Shown: piece by piece, positions 14,594 to 23,459 of the stretch
How positions within the stretch are numbered: position 1 is the first letter of the stretch
How the letters are laid out: each line of letters begins with the position of its first letter
Assembly: GCF_030295405.1 (NCBI RefSeq)
Contig: NZ_AP027080.1
Coordinates: 1,860,001-1,924,000, forward strand
DNA: 64,000 bases
DNA from: Mesoterricola silvestris
GTDB taxonomy: Bacteria > Acidobacteriota > Holophagae > Holophagales > Holophagaceae
Direction of reading: 5' to 3'
Notes under the pieces: model-generated
The model's database searches: none
What the model saw: only the letters and a program-made list of their open reading frames with translations
What the model was told of the DNA's origin: nothing
Translations under genes and position numbers: made by a program

Positions 14594-16180
14594 CTACCGG
14601 CTCCACCGGTAGGCCAGTTCCGCGAAGTAGCGGAAGCCGTTCCCGGCCGCCCCCGGCACCCAGCCCACCGCGGAATGCCGCGTCCAGGAGGCCCCGGCGC
14701 GCAGGGTCGCCGCCGGGGCCACCTTCCAGGCCAGGTCCTGCTGGAGGCCCTGGAAGGCGTCGTTGGCGGGGCTCAGGGACGGGTGGGCCGCGTTCCAGAG
14801 TTCCGGTGCGTCCCGGAAGGGGCGGATGCCCACGAAGACCCAGGTGCTCGACGACAGGCGGGAGCCGAGGTCCAGCTCCACCTTGGCCACCGTGGTGTTG
14901 GCCTCGCCGCCCAGGGCCTCGCCCAGGGGGTCGCCGTAGGCGTAGAACCCGGAAGGATAGACGGAGTTCACGAAGGACCGGTAGGAGATGCCCGGAGGGT
15001 TGGAAGTGTCGTGGTGTTCCAGCCCGAAGCGCACCCCGGGCCACTCCAGGAGGATTCCGATGGTATCGTTGGGGGCGATCAGGTTGGGCGCCACATAGCT
15101 GTCCTTCCTGTTCCACACCGCGGAGGCGCTGAGGCCCTTGACGCTCCGCCAGGTCCCATCGATTTCCTTGCCGAGGTAATGGATCGGTCTCCGGGCCAGC
15201 ACCTTCCACTGGAGGAGGACCCCCTTGCTGCCGCGGCTCACGTAGATCCAGGCCTTCTCGCTGGAGGTGGCGCGGGCGAGCCAGTCGGCCCGGAAGCGCA
15301 TGCCCACGTCGAAATTGGTGGAACTGGCGGCCCCGTTCACGAGGGTGGGCTGGGGGTGGTTGGGGTCGTTGAAGTCCACGCCGCCCTCGGCCAGGGCGTC
15401 CTTGGTGCCCGTGATGGCGGTGAGGTACTCGCCCAGGCTGTAGCCCCGGGTCATGGGCACGCCGTCGCGGTTGCCGCCCCAGAGGACGGTCCAGTTGAGG
15501 TAGAACTCCACCTTCCCGTCCCGGGACCGGGCCTGGGTCCTCCAGCCGGAGAAGAAGGGGCTCTGCGGGTCCCCGTTCAGGGCCATGTCCGAGGCGATGG
15601 AAAGGGGCATCTGGGAGGCCGCGGGAATGGAGCGGCCGTTTTCCAGGCGTCCCGTGAACCACTGGAACCCCCATTCCCCCAGGGACCACTTCCCCAGGGA
15701 CAGGTGCCAGTAGGGCGTCTCCAGGCGGAGCTTGGGGACGGGGCGCGCCGATTCGCCCAGCAGGTAGCCTCCGGTGAGACCGTAGCCCCACACCAGGGGT
15801 TCCTGCTCGAACCCCGCCGTCCAGCCTCCGGAGTGGTACCGCGCATGGCTGCGCATGACCGTGAAGTGGGAGCGGCCCTGGGCGTCGGTGTCGGCCAGGC
15901 CCTGGATGGCGAAGCTCCAGCGGCCCAGGTCGGCCCCCGCTTCCGCGGAGATCCCCGAGCCGACGTACCCGTTGCCCATGCCCAGGGAGTCCACGAGGGG
16001 GGCGGGGGGGCCATGGCGGTCCGCGGTCCACAGCCCCGCCCCGTACCAGGCCGCGCCCGGGGGCAGGCCGGATCCCAGCTCCTCCCTGCGGTTCCAGCCT
16101 TCGGGAGCCTGGGCACAGAGGGCGAGCCCCGGCACGGCGACCAGGAGGCAGCGGAAGAGGCCGGTGCGGTGCGGGATCAT
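14594..16180 (-). CDS. Wzi-like outer-membrane beta-barrel protein
   Basis: 528 residues with a signal peptide (about residues 1-23, LLVAVPGLALCAQ). The remainder is dominated by alternating aromatic/hydrophobic strands and ends in an aromatic-rich strand (YFAELAYRWSR), as expected for an outer-membrane barrel. LETPYWHLSLGKWSLGEWGF resembles the capsule assembly protein Wzi family, which binds surface polysaccharide. No capsule operon is adjacent, although a glycosyltransferase 9 gene follows on the same strand. The 3' end meets the convergent serine hydrolase gene with one base between stops. Confidence 0.65.
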   Translation of the reverse strand: MIPHRTGLFRCLLVAVPGLALCAQAPEGWNRREELGSGLPPGAAWYGAGLWTADRHGPPAPLVDSLGMGNGYVGSGISAEAGADLGRWSFAIQGLADTDAQGRSHFTVMRSHARYHSGGWTAGFEQEPLVWGYGLTGGYLLGESARPVPKLRLETPYWHLSLGKWSLGEWGFQWFTGRLENGRSIPAASQMPLSIASDMALNGDPQSPFFSGWRTQARSRDGKVEFYLNWTVLWGGNRDGVPMTRGYSLGEYLTAITGTKDALAEGGVDFNDPNHPQPTLVNGAASSTNFDVGMRFRADWLARATSSEKAWIYVSRGSKGVLLQWKVLARRPIHYLGKEIDGTWRSVKGLSASAVWNRKDSYVAPNLIAPNDTIGILLEWPGVRFGLEHHDTSNPPGISYRSFVNSVYPSGFYAYGDPLGEALGGEANTTVAKVELDLGSRLSSSTWVFVGIRPFRDAPELWNAAHPSLSPANDAFQGLQQDLAWKVAPAATLRAGASWTRHSAVGWVPGAAGNGFRYFAELAYRWSR

Positions 16181-16258
16181 TCAATTCTCCAAGTAACCGG
16201 TCGTGTTCCGTTGGTGATCAGATGCCAGGGCGGGGGGCTTGGTTCCAGGCCGGGTCCC

Positions 16259-17386
16259 TCAAACCCCGGCGGAGGTCGAAGGGGGCCCCACCTGCTCCCC
16301 CCGGGCCTCCAGGGCCAGGGCATGGAGGATGTTGGCGGCGCGCAGCGGCGTGATGCGGTGGGCGCCGCCTCCGCGGGGGTTTCCCGGGCGTTCGCCCTCG
16401 CCGAGGCCCATGGCGGGGCCCCGCACCGCGACGGAAAAGGGTCCCTGGGGCTGGATGAGGTGCTCCAGCGACATGTTCATGAGGGTCACGGTGGGCCTTC
16501 CCGCCCCCGCGCTGCAGTGGGACAGGCCCGTGTCCACCCCGACGCAGCCGTACGCGTGGTACTGCACGGCGCAGGCCTCGGGGATGGTGGTCTGGCCCGT
16601 GAGATCGATGGTCCCGGGGGCCAGGGCGGCCAGTTCCGAGGCCAGGGGCTTCTCGTCGGGGCTGCCCAGGAGGACCGTGGCGAATCCCTGGTCCATGAGG
16701 AGCTGGGACAATCCGGGCCAGTTCTCGTGCTCGGGGAACCAGCGCTTCTCCTCGCCCCGGGTTCCGAAGGCCAGCACCACGTACGGCCTTCCGTCCCAGC
16801 CGGCGCGGCGAAGGAGGGGCAGGGCGCCCTTGCCGCCCAGGAGGTCGGGGGTGATGGGCAGCCACCGGATGTCGGTCAGGCCCGTGAGCTTCTCGAGCAG
16901 GGGCTGGTAGCGCTGCACGATGTGGATTGGCAGGTCCCGGTACTTGAACGGGTGGGTGTAGAGCAGGCTCAGGTTGTTGTCGGCGATGCCGCCGCGGATG
17001 GGCACCCGGGCCATCCAGGCGGCCAGGATGAGCCGCACCGACTGGCTGAGGTTGATGACCGCCACGGGGCGGTCCTTGCGCCAGCGCCGCAGCAGCATCC
17101 AGGGGTCGGGCTTGCCCACGCCCCCGGTCTCGATGACGCTCTCCGCGATGACCGATTCCGCGGCCTCGCTGAAGACCGCCGCGCCGATGGCGTGGCCCAC
17201 GGCCACCCACTTGAGGGTGACGCCGAGCTCCGCGGCCGCGGCGTTCCATTCCCGCTGCAGGCTGCCCAGGAAGGGCAGTGCGAAGATGACGTCCCCCAGC
17301 TGCCTGGGAAAGCGGATCCACACCTCGGGCAGGGCGTCGCCCCGCCGGAGGCTCTCCTTGAGGGCCTGGGTGCCGTTCGCCTTCAT
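16259..17386 (-). CDS. Glycosyltransferase family 9 (heptosyltransferase-like)
   Basis: 375 residues. The ATG overlaps the upstream stop (ATGA), fixing the start. RFPRQLGDVIFALPFLGSLQ is the GT9 N-terminal motif for sugar-nucleotide donors, and the C-terminal GVDTGLSHCSAGAGRPTV fits the ADP-heptose-binding loop. GT9 enzymes add heptose to the lipopolysaccharide inner core on the cytosolic face of the membrane. Coupled translation with an M64-type peptidase is unusual and gives no functional clue. Confidence 0.88.
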   Translation of the reverse strand: MKANGTQALKESLRRGDALPEVWIRFPRQLGDVIFALPFLGSLQREWNAAAAELGVTLKWVAVGHAIGAAVFSEAAESVIAESVIETGGVGKPDPWMLLRRWRKDRPVAVINLSQSVRLILAAWMARVPIRGGIADNNLSLLYTHPFKYRDLPIHIVQRYQPLLEKLTGLTDIRWLPITPDLLGGKGALPLLRRAGWDGRPYVVLAFGTRGEEKRWFPEHENWPGLSQLLMDQGFATVLLGSPDEKPLASELAALAPGTIDLTGQTTIPEACAVQYHAYGCVGVDTGLSHCSAGAGRPTVTLMNMSLEHLIQPQGPFSVAVRGPAMGLGEGERPGNPRGGGAHRITPLRAANILHALALEARGEQVGPPSTSAGV

Positions 17387-18777
17387 TTGGCGTACAGGGC
17401 GATGACCCGCTCGATGGCGCCCGCGCAGGCCGCGCAGAACGGAACGTCGTCGCGCGTGAACATGATGCAGTCCTCCTGGGCGCGGAAGTAGCCCGTGCCC
17501 TCGTAGTTGCAGCCCTCGAAGGCGCCCACCTTCCCGGAGTGCGCGTCGGTGCCCAGCAGCCGGGTCTCGAAGACCTTCTCCTCCTCGAAGAGCGCGTCCA
17601 TCTCCGCCTCGGGGCGTTTCGTCGCGCGAAGCTCCCGGCGGCGGGCCTGGGTCTCGTGGCTGGACTTCTCGAAGGCCTCCTTCTTCCAGGGCGTGGGCAG
17701 GGGGGTGCCGGGCTTGACGAGGGACTTCCACTTGGGGGCCTTGGGGTCGGCGGTGGCGTTGAGCTCCCAGGGCTCGGGGCGGTCCTTGGAACTCTCGTAG
17801 GCCACGTCCGAGGTGTAGTACTCGTCCGCCAGGCCCGCGAAGTGGTGGCCGAATTCGTGCACGAAGACGTAGGGCGCGTAGAGGTTTCCGGCCGCCACGG
17901 TGCTGAACTGGCCGAAGATGCCCGCGCCGCCGTAGGTCTCGCCGTTGACCAGGATCTCCAGGACGTCGTACGGGGCGAAGGAGGCCGCGTCCCGCAGGGC
18001 CCGGTTCTCGAAGGTCAGGATGTAGCGTTCGCTGCCGAACGCGTCGTAGCTCGTGCCCAGGGGGCTGCGGCGGTGGATGCCCGTGGAGGGCCGGCTCACG
18101 CCCGAGGTTTCGGAGGGCGGGCACAGGGCCCAGACGTTGAAGTCCCGGCGGTGCTCCCGGAAGGGGGACCTGGCGAAGAGGGCCTCGGTGAGCTTCCGGG
18201 CCTGCTGCTCGAATTTCGGGAGCTCCTCCCGGGTGTAGCCGTCGCCGAGGATCAGCAGGTCCACCTTCCCGGCCGGATCACCGGACCGCTGGATGGGGAT
18301 CACCGCGCCGGGGGAGGGCGGCGGGGCGGAATCCACGCCCGGGTCCGCGGGGTCCAGGGAGAAGGACCAGATCTCCCGGAAGGCGTTGCGGGCGTCCCGC
18401 TTCTTGACGTTGATCTGCACCGGGCCTTCGGGGCGGGGGAAGCGCAGGGATTCCGAGAAGGTCCGCGGGGTGGTCCGGGCCTCGCCCGTGGTCTCCCACT
18501 CCCCGTAGATGGAATTGAAGCCCCGGGAGAAGAGGACCCGGTTCGTGGCCCGGTCCACCACCTCGAAGTAGTACTTGCCCAGGTTGGACGTGTCCAGGGC
18601 CTTGGCGGGATCCCCGGGCCAGGGCAGGGGCTCCAGGACGGTGCGGTCCGGGGCGAAGGTCTCGGAGGCGGCGGTGCCGGTGTGGTAGTAGTCCACGCGC
18701 ATCGTCCGGGGGGCCTGGGCCGCCAGGGCCGAAGCGAGGATAAGGGCGGAAAGGGTACGGAGCATCACAAGCCTCAT
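17383..18777 (-). CDS. Secreted zinc metallopeptidase, M64 (IgA-peptidase-like) family
   Basis: 464 residues. The ATG at 18777 has AGGAG 5 nt upstream. A signal peptide (LRTLSALILASALAAQ) leads to a beta-rich N-terminal domain and then the M64 catalytic domain: LLILGDGYTREELPKF, and the zinc site HEFGHHFAGLADEYY with two His and the catalytic Glu. The C-terminal CNYEGTGYFRAQEDCIMF and CAAC include Cys likely in disulfides. M64 peptidases are exported; only a few have known substrates. It overlaps the GT9 gene by 4 nt. Confidence 0.88.
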   Translation of the reverse strand: MRLVMLRTLSALILASALAAQAPRTMRVDYYHTGTAASETFAPDRTVLEPLPWPGDPAKALDTSNLGKYYFEVVDRATNRVLFSRGFNSIYGEWETTGEARTTPRTFSESLRFPRPEGPVQINVKKRDARNAFREIWSFSLDPADPGVDSAPPPSPGAVIPIQRSGDPAGKVDLLILGDGYTREELPKFEQQARKLTEALFARSPFREHRRDFNVWALCPPSETSGVSRPSTGIHRRSPLGTSYDAFGSERYILTFENRALRDAASFAPYDVLEILVNGETYGGAGIFGQFSTVAAGNLYAPYVFVHEFGHHFAGLADEYYTSDVAYESSKDRPEPWELNATADPKAPKWKSLVKPGTPLPTPWKKEAFEKSSHETQARRRELRATKRPEAEMDALFEEEKVFETRLLGTDAHSGKVGAFEGCNYEGTGYFRAQEDCIMFTRDDVPFCAACAGAIERVIALYAK

Positions 18778-18828
18778 GGATACTCCTATACTAGGACATT
18801 CCACGAATCCCGCCGAACCGAGGTCTCC

Positions 18829-19125
18829 ATGCTCACCCCCCGACAACGCCAGCACCTCAAGGCCAAGGCCCACCCCCTCAAGGCCAATGTCCACATCGGC
18901 AAGGCCGGGCTCACCGACGCGCTGGCCCAGGAACTCGACGTCATGCTCGAAAGCCTGGAACTCATGAAGCTCCGCCTCAACCAGAACACCCCCGAGGACG
19001 AAGCCAGCGCGGTGGAGGCGCTCACGGCCAAGGTCCCGGGCCTGGAGGTGGTCCGGGTCCTGGGCCACACGGTCCTGGTGTTCCGGGCCAGCCGCAACAA
19101 GCCCACCGCCTATCCCCTGCCCTGA
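18829..19125 (+). CDS. yhbY: YhbY/CRM-domain RNA-binding protein
   Basis: 98 residues from ATG at 18829. The CRM/YhbY fold is seen in LTPRQRQHLKAKAHPLKANVHIGKAGLTDAL, including the GxxG-like loop HIGKAG, and in LGHTVLVFRAS near the end. YhbY-type proteins associate with pre-50S ribosomal particles. The basic N-terminus fits RNA binding. It lies 13 nt upstream of the FHA-sensor gene and is probably cotranscribed. Confidence 0.9.
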   Translation: MLTPRQRQHLKAKAHPLKANVHIGKAGLTDALAQELDVMLESLELMKLRLNQNTPEDEASAVEALTAKVPGLEVVRVLGHTVLVFRASRNKPTAYPLP

Positions 19126-19138
19126 AGGGAGACCCGGC

Positions 19139-21241
19139 GTGCCGTACCTGTCCTGGACCGAAGGGGGCGTCGTCAGGCGCCATGAAGTCGCCGACCCGGT
19201 GCAGCTGGGCCGGGATCCCGTGCTGTGCCCCGTGGCCCTGCCCGCCGACGTCAGCGTCTCCAGGACCCATGCCCTGGTGGCCAAGGTGGGCGGGAAATGG
19301 TGGATCCGCGACCTGGAGTCCCGCAACGGCACCCTGCTCAACGGCCTTTCGGTCTCCACGCCCATCGGGAGCGCCCTGGAGGACGGGGACGAGATCGGGC
19401 TCGGGGACTGGTGCCTGAAATTCACGGAAGGGTTCCCCGGCCTGGACGGCGTCAACTTCATCGAGGGCGTGGGCGACCTCTTCACCGAGATCAAGCCCGA
19501 GCCCGGCCAGGCCATGGTCCTCCTGCGGGCCCTGGAACTGCTGCACCGGTCCTCGGAGAGCCTCCTGGGGGAGGGCAGCTCGTACATCATGTTCCGCAGC
19601 ATCCTCGCCGAGGCCCTGAAGCTCATGGGCGCCGAGCGGGGCTTCGTGGTGATGGTGAACCCGGACGGCACCTGGCAGAACCTGCACCGCGTGGGCGACG
19701 TGGAGGACCGGCTCGGCCTGTCCCACTCCGTGGTGGCCTACGTCCTCTCCCACCGCACGGGCGTGCTGAGCAATTCGCCCATGATCGACCCCCGCTTCGG
19801 GGGCGCGAGCCTGCTGGAACTCACCGTGGGGGCCGTGATGTGCGCCCCCCTGGAGGTGGGCGGCGAGATCCAGGGCGTGCTGTACCTGGACCGCGCCCAG
19901 CAGGGGAGGCCCTTCTCCCGGTTCGACCTGGCGCTGCTGCAGGCCTTCGTGCGCCAGGGCGCCGTGGCCCTTCGCCACACGGAACTGGTGCAGCGGGCCA
20001 TGCGCCAGGCGGAGATCCAGGGCGAGTACCTGCGGCTGAAGACCCTGCACGAGCGCATCGTCAAGCGCATGGGCGAACTCCTGGGGGCCATGGGGTCCAG
20101 CCTCCGGTGGATCCAGAGCTACGCCGAGAGCGGCTACGGCGATCTGGCCGCGGTGCTCCGGCACCAGACCGGGCGCATCCAGCACCTGGTGGAATCGGGC
20201 CTGCAGGAAACCCTCCTGGAGGTGCCCCGGGAGACCCCCGTCTCCACCAGCCTCCAGGCCCTCCAGGAGGTGCTGGAGCCCGTGTGGCGGGACCTGCTCA
20301 CCATCCGGAACATCCCCCTGACGCTGGAGGCGGTGCCCCCCGGCACCATCTGGGTGGCCGGGGACCTGGCCACCCAGGCCCTCATGGGCCTGGTGGAGCC
20401 CCTGCTCATGCGGGCCCCGGAAGGCACCACGGTGCAGGGCCGGTGGCTGGACCAGACCTCGGACTGGACCCTGCGCCTGGCCTTCTCCGCGGGCATGGCC
20501 ATTCCCACCCCGGACCCCTGGACCCTCCGGACCCTGCAGGAATCGGGGATCCGCTGGCACTGGAACGACCAGGCCCTGTCCCTGGAATTCCCCAAGGACG
20601 TGCACCACACCCTGGACAGCCGGGCCATGCCCGTCCTCGGCCTGGTCACGGAGGAGATGGAGCTGGTGGGCCTCTTCGAAAGCGTGGCCCAGGCCGAGGA
20701 GCTCTCCCTCCACCTCCTGGAGGCCGAGCCGCCCCGGGCCCCCACCGAGCCCTTCAAGTACCTCGTCATCGACGCCAAGGGCACCGGGGACCCCGTGGGC
20801 ACCGTGGAGGCCTACCGCCGCAACGCCAGCTTCACCACGGTGCCCATCCTGGTGGTGCGGGCCCGGGACGACCAGTTCCCCCGGTTCCTGGCCGTGGGCA
20901 CCACGGATTGCCTGCCGGAGGGCTTCCGGTGGGAGACCCTCCACCACCGCCTGCAGGTGCTCCGGGGCCACGACGAGCTCCAGCGCAAGGCCCGGGCCGC
21001 GGAGAGGCTGGATTCCCTGCGCCAGATGGCCGGAACCCTCAAGCACGAGATCAACAACCCGCTGGCCGTGATCTCCATGCAGATCGAGCTGCTCGCCCGC
21101 AAATACCCCGACGAGCCCAAGCTCCAGAAGGTGATGGAGATGGTGGAGCGCATCCGGGTGCTGGTGCAGGTGCTGCAGAAGATGCGGGAGGCCTCCAGCG
21201 AGGACTACCCGGGCGGGGAGAGCATCTTCAAGCTAGGGTAG
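19139..21241 (+). CDS. FHA-GAF sensor protein with C-terminal HisKA-like segment and no ATPase domain
   Basis: 700 residues. An N-terminal FHA domain (about 1-100; SRTHALVAKVGGKWWIRDLESRNGTLLNG) should bind phospho-Thr. A GAF domain spans about 135-290. Residues about 300-470 resemble a degenerate kinase core (TQALMGLVEPLLMRAPEGT in place of an N box). About 530-610 looks like a receiver lacking its Asp. The end has a HisKA-like helix pair with LKHEINNPLAV (His636), but the protein stops 64 residues later with no HATPase domain. It may be a scaffold or phosphotransfer protein. Cotranscribed with yhbY. Confidence 0.7.
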   Translation: MPYLSWTEGGVVRRHEVADPVQLGRDPVLCPVALPADVSVSRTHALVAKVGGKWWIRDLESRNGTLLNGLSVSTPIGSALEDGDEIGLGDWCLKFTEGFPGLDGVNFIEGVGDLFTEIKPEPGQAMVLLRALELLHRSSESLLGEGSSYIMFRSILAEALKLMGAERGFVVMVNPDGTWQNLHRVGDVEDRLGLSHSVVAYVLSHRTGVLSNSPMIDPRFGGASLLELTVGAVMCAPLEVGGEIQGVLYLDRAQQGRPFSRFDLALLQAFVRQGAVALRHTELVQRAMRQAEIQGEYLRLKTLHERIVKRMGELLGAMGSSLRWIQSYAESGYGDLAAVLRHQTGRIQHLVESGLQETLLEVPRETPVSTSLQALQEVLEPVWRDLLTIRNIPLTLEAVPPGTIWVAGDLATQALMGLVEPLLMRAPEGTTVQGRWLDQTSDWTLRLAFSAGMAIPTPDPWTLRTLQESGIRWHWNDQALSLEFPKDVHHTLDSRAMPVLGLVTEEMELVGLFESVAQAEELSLHLLEAEPPRAPTEPFKYLVIDAKGTGDPVGTVEAYRRNASFTTVPILVVRARDDQFPRFLAVGTTDCLPEGFRWETLHHRLQVLRGHDELQRKARAAERLDSLRQMAGTLKHEINNPLAVISMQIELLARKYPDEPKLQKVMEMVERIRVLVQVLQKMREASSEDYPGGESIFKLG

Positions 21242-21787
21242 GAGCCGCACCCCCGCCTCGTCCGCGAAGCCCATGACCGGGACGTCCCCGGGCCCCGTGG
21301 GCAGGGCCGGGCAGTGCTGGACGCCGAACCCCGTGCCCAGCGTCACGACCCCGGGTCCCAGGGCCGGAAGGACGGCGTCATAGAAGCCCCTTCCGTACCC
21401 CAGCCGGTGCCCGTCCCCGGCGAAGGCCAGACCCGGCACCAGCACCAGCTGCACCGGCGGCACGGCGTGGGGCGCGGCCAGGGGCTCCTGGAGGCCCCAG
21501 GCGCCGGGGCCCAGGGGGCGCGGCCCCCAGGCCAGGGTCGGCGGGGCCTTCTCCACGATCCTCGGAAAGTGGAAGGTCCAGAACGGGTGCGCGTCCAGGA
21601 GGGGCCGCAGGTCGATCTCCGAGCCCAGGGGCCAGAAGGCGGCGACGGAATGGATGGCACGGGCTTCGCAGAAGGCCGCCAGGTGGCGGCAGGCCTGGGC
21701 GGACCACAGGGCCCGCTCGAGGGGATCGAGGCCGTCCCTCAGGGCCAGGTAGTGCCGCCTCAGCGCGGCCTTGCCGGACTCAGGCAT
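21233..21787 (-). CDS. 5-formyltetrahydrofolate cyclo-ligase
   Basis: 184 residues. The enzyme (MTHFS, E. coli Fau/YgfA) converts 5-formyl-THF to 5,10-methenyl-THF with ATP, recovering folate in the cytosol. Basic N-terminus KAALRRHYLALRDGLDPLER, folate/ATP site LVLVPGLAFAGDGHRLGYGRGFYD. Length fits the family (about 180-200). Its ATG overlaps the mqnE stop by 8 nt, so the two are cotranscribed, and its 3' end overlaps the convergent sensor gene by 9 nt. Confidence 0.93.
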   Translation of the reverse strand: MPESGKAALRRHYLALRDGLDPLERALWSAQACRHLAAFCEARAIHSVAAFWPLGSEIDLRPLLDAHPFWTFHFPRIVEKAPPTLAWGPRPLGPGAWGLQEPLAAPHAVPPVQLVLVPGLAFAGDGHRLGYGRGFYDAVLPALGPGVVTLGTGFGVQHCPALPTGPGDVPVMGFADEAGVRLLP

Positions 21788-22898
21788 AGACCTTGTACAG
21801 ATTGTCGCGTTCCATGGGCTGGAAGCCGGCCTCGGTGATCAGACGCTCCAGCTCGGCCTTGGTGAGGGCCTGGGGCGTCTTGGCGCCGGCGAGGTGGGCG
21901 ATGGACTCCTCGATGATGGTGCCGTCCAGGTCGTCGGCGCCGTACGTGAGCCCCACCTGGGCCAGCCCTTCGGTGATCATGACCCAGTAGGCCTTGATGT
22001 GCGGCACGTTGTCCAGCATCAGCCGGGCCACGGCGACCTCCCGCAGGTCCTGGTGGCCGGTGGTCTCGTGGATCTCGTAGGCCCGCCCCAGCTCGTTGTC
22101 CTCGATCTGGTAGGCCAGCGGGATATAGGCCAGGAAGCCGCCGGTGCGGTCCTGGAGCTCCCGCAGGCGCAGGAGGTGGTCCACCCGGTGGCGGGCCTCC
22201 TCGATGTGCCCGTAGAGCATGGTGCAGTTGGTGGGCAGACCCATGCGGTGGCTGAGTTCGGCCACCCGCAGCCAGGTTCCGGCGTCCTTCTTCCCGATGC
22301 AGATCTTCTCGCGGATCCCCTCGTCGAAGATCTCCGCGCCCCCGCCCGGGCAGCTCTCCAGGCCCGCGGCCATGCACCGGGAGATGAATTCCTCGATGGG
22401 GATCCCCGAGGCCCGGGCGTAGTAGTCCATCTCCACCATGGTGAAGACCTTCAGGTGCAGGTCCGGGAACCGCGCCTTGAGGCGCCGGAAGAGGTCCTCG
22501 AAGTACTCGATCTTGAGCTTGGGGTAGTGCCCGGCCACCATGTGCAGCTCCCGCACCCCCAGGTTCTCCGGCTTCTCCATCTCCCGGATGATCTCGTCGG
22601 CCGAGAGGACGTAGGCCCGCGGATCCCCCGGCCGGGCCTGGAACGCGCAGAACTGGCAGTGGGTCACGCAGATGTTCGTGTAGGAGAGGCGCCGGCTCAC
22701 CACATAGTAGGTGTTCCTCCCGTGGAGCTTGAGCCGCACGAAGTGGGCCATGGCGCCGATGCCCGTGAGATCCGGGCTTTCGTAGAGCAGGAGGCCGTCG
22801 TCGAAGGTGAGCCGTTCGCCCCGTTCCACCTTCTCCGCGATGGGGAGGAGTCGGGGATCGGTGAGGTAGCTTTTCAATCCGAGGCTGAGGCTGTGCAT
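21780..22898 (-). CDS. mqnE: Aminofutalosine synthase MqnE
   Basis: 372 residues from the ATG at 22898, preceded by GGAG 6 nt upstream. A radical SAM enzyme of the futalosine menaquinone pathway: it joins SAM to 3-(1-carboxyvinyloxy)benzoate to give aminofutalosine. The [4Fe-4S] ligands are Cys77, Cys81 and Cys84 in NICVTHCQFCAF. The C-terminal YWVMITEGLAQVGLTYGADD and GTIIEESI segments are typical of MqnE rather than MqnC. Other mqn genes are elsewhere. Menaquinone fits a respiratory, possibly anaerobic lifestyle. Confidence 0.92.
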   Translation of the reverse strand: MHSLSLGLKSYLTDPRLLPIAEKVERGERLTFDDGLLLYESPDLTGIGAMAHFVRLKLHGRNTYYVVSRRLSYTNICVTHCQFCAFQARPGDPRAYVLSADEIIREMEKPENLGVRELHMVAGHYPKLKIEYFEDLFRRLKARFPDLHLKVFTMVEMDYYARASGIPIEEFISRCMAAGLESCPGGGAEIFDEGIREKICIGKKDAGTWLRVAELSHRMGLPTNCTMLYGHIEEARHRVDHLLRLRELQDRTGGFLAYIPLAYQIEDNELGRAYEIHETTGHQDLREVAVARLMLDNVPHIKAYWVMITEGLAQVGLTYGADDLDGTIIEESIAHLAGAKTPQALTKAELERLITEAGFQPMERDNLYKVYA

Positions 22899-23021
22899 GA
22901 ACGTCTCCAGACACCAGTCTACCGGGGCCCGGGAAGGGGAACTATTTCTTGAAATACTAATCATTCCTGCCGGCCGGTTCCCCTGCGCGGCGCACCGGAA
23001 TGCACCGTGAATGTTCATGGG

Positions 23022-23052
23022 GACGACCTATATTGAAGCTTGCGAGGTCGTC
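23022..23052 (+). promoter_or_regulatory. Hairpin in the leader of a mini-gene
   Basis: GACGACCT (23022-23029) and AGGTCGTC (23045-23052) form an 8-bp inverted repeat with a 15-nt loop. GAGGTCGTTCG recurs just before the start codon at 23095, so the right arm and the ribosome-binding region share sequence, which could allow alternative pairing. Confidence 0.35.
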
Positions 23053-23094
23053 GACAGGGCCTGGATTCAAATAATCATCAATGGAGGTCGTTCG

Positions 23095-23175
23095 ATGAAA
23101 CACGCATTCATTTGGGGTTGCCGCTTGGCCCTCTTCGCCATCGGCGCGAGTTCCTTCCTCCTCCTTTGGGGCTAG
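23095..23175 (+). CDS. 26-residue single-pass membrane mini-protein
   Basis: ATG at 23095 with a perfect GGAGG 8 nt upstream encodes MKHAFIWGCRLALFAIGASS followed by FLLLWG, then TAG. Two charged residues at the start and a hydrophobic stretch of about 20 residues with one Cys suit a small inner-membrane protein. No homologue is recognised. It stands alone, divergent from mqnE, with a structured leader. The strong ribosome-binding site is the main support. Confidence 0.5.
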   Translation: MKHAFIWGCRLALFAIGASSFLLLWG

Positions 23176-23459
23176 GCCAAGAATCGATGGGCTGTTCTCG
23201 GTGATCTGGCCCTAGGTTTGACCTGAGGTTCTTTATCCTGATTTTTCCCCTGGATCCTGTTTATCCCCGTTTGAACTGCGCTGGGAGTTATCGCCACCTT
23301 CGGGTCAAGGACGTCGCGTAACGTGCGCTCCGACCCACCTCTGCCTTAGCCCTGCGGAAACAGGGATGAACGCCGATTGATGGGATGGAGTGGGATCCGC
23401 TCAACCTGGGACAGACCCTTCATCGCGAATTCAAGGCACCTTGGGTTTGGCGACAAGCC
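23176..23459. other. Gene-less convergent gap
   Basis: 284 nt, less GC-rich than the genes around it. Loose inverted copies of a TTTATCCC(C/T)GTTT-like phrase occur at about 23255 and, reversed, at about 23360; a related CATCCCTGTT lies at about 29.9 kb. No open frame, terminator or copy of the GTCCCGGAC foldback family was found. Confidence 0.4.

Noticed and set aside
14483-17491. 1002-codon plus-strand frame across three minus-strand genes
   Set aside because: It spans Wzi-like and GT9 genes with strong family motifs on the other strand and has no protein-like composition.
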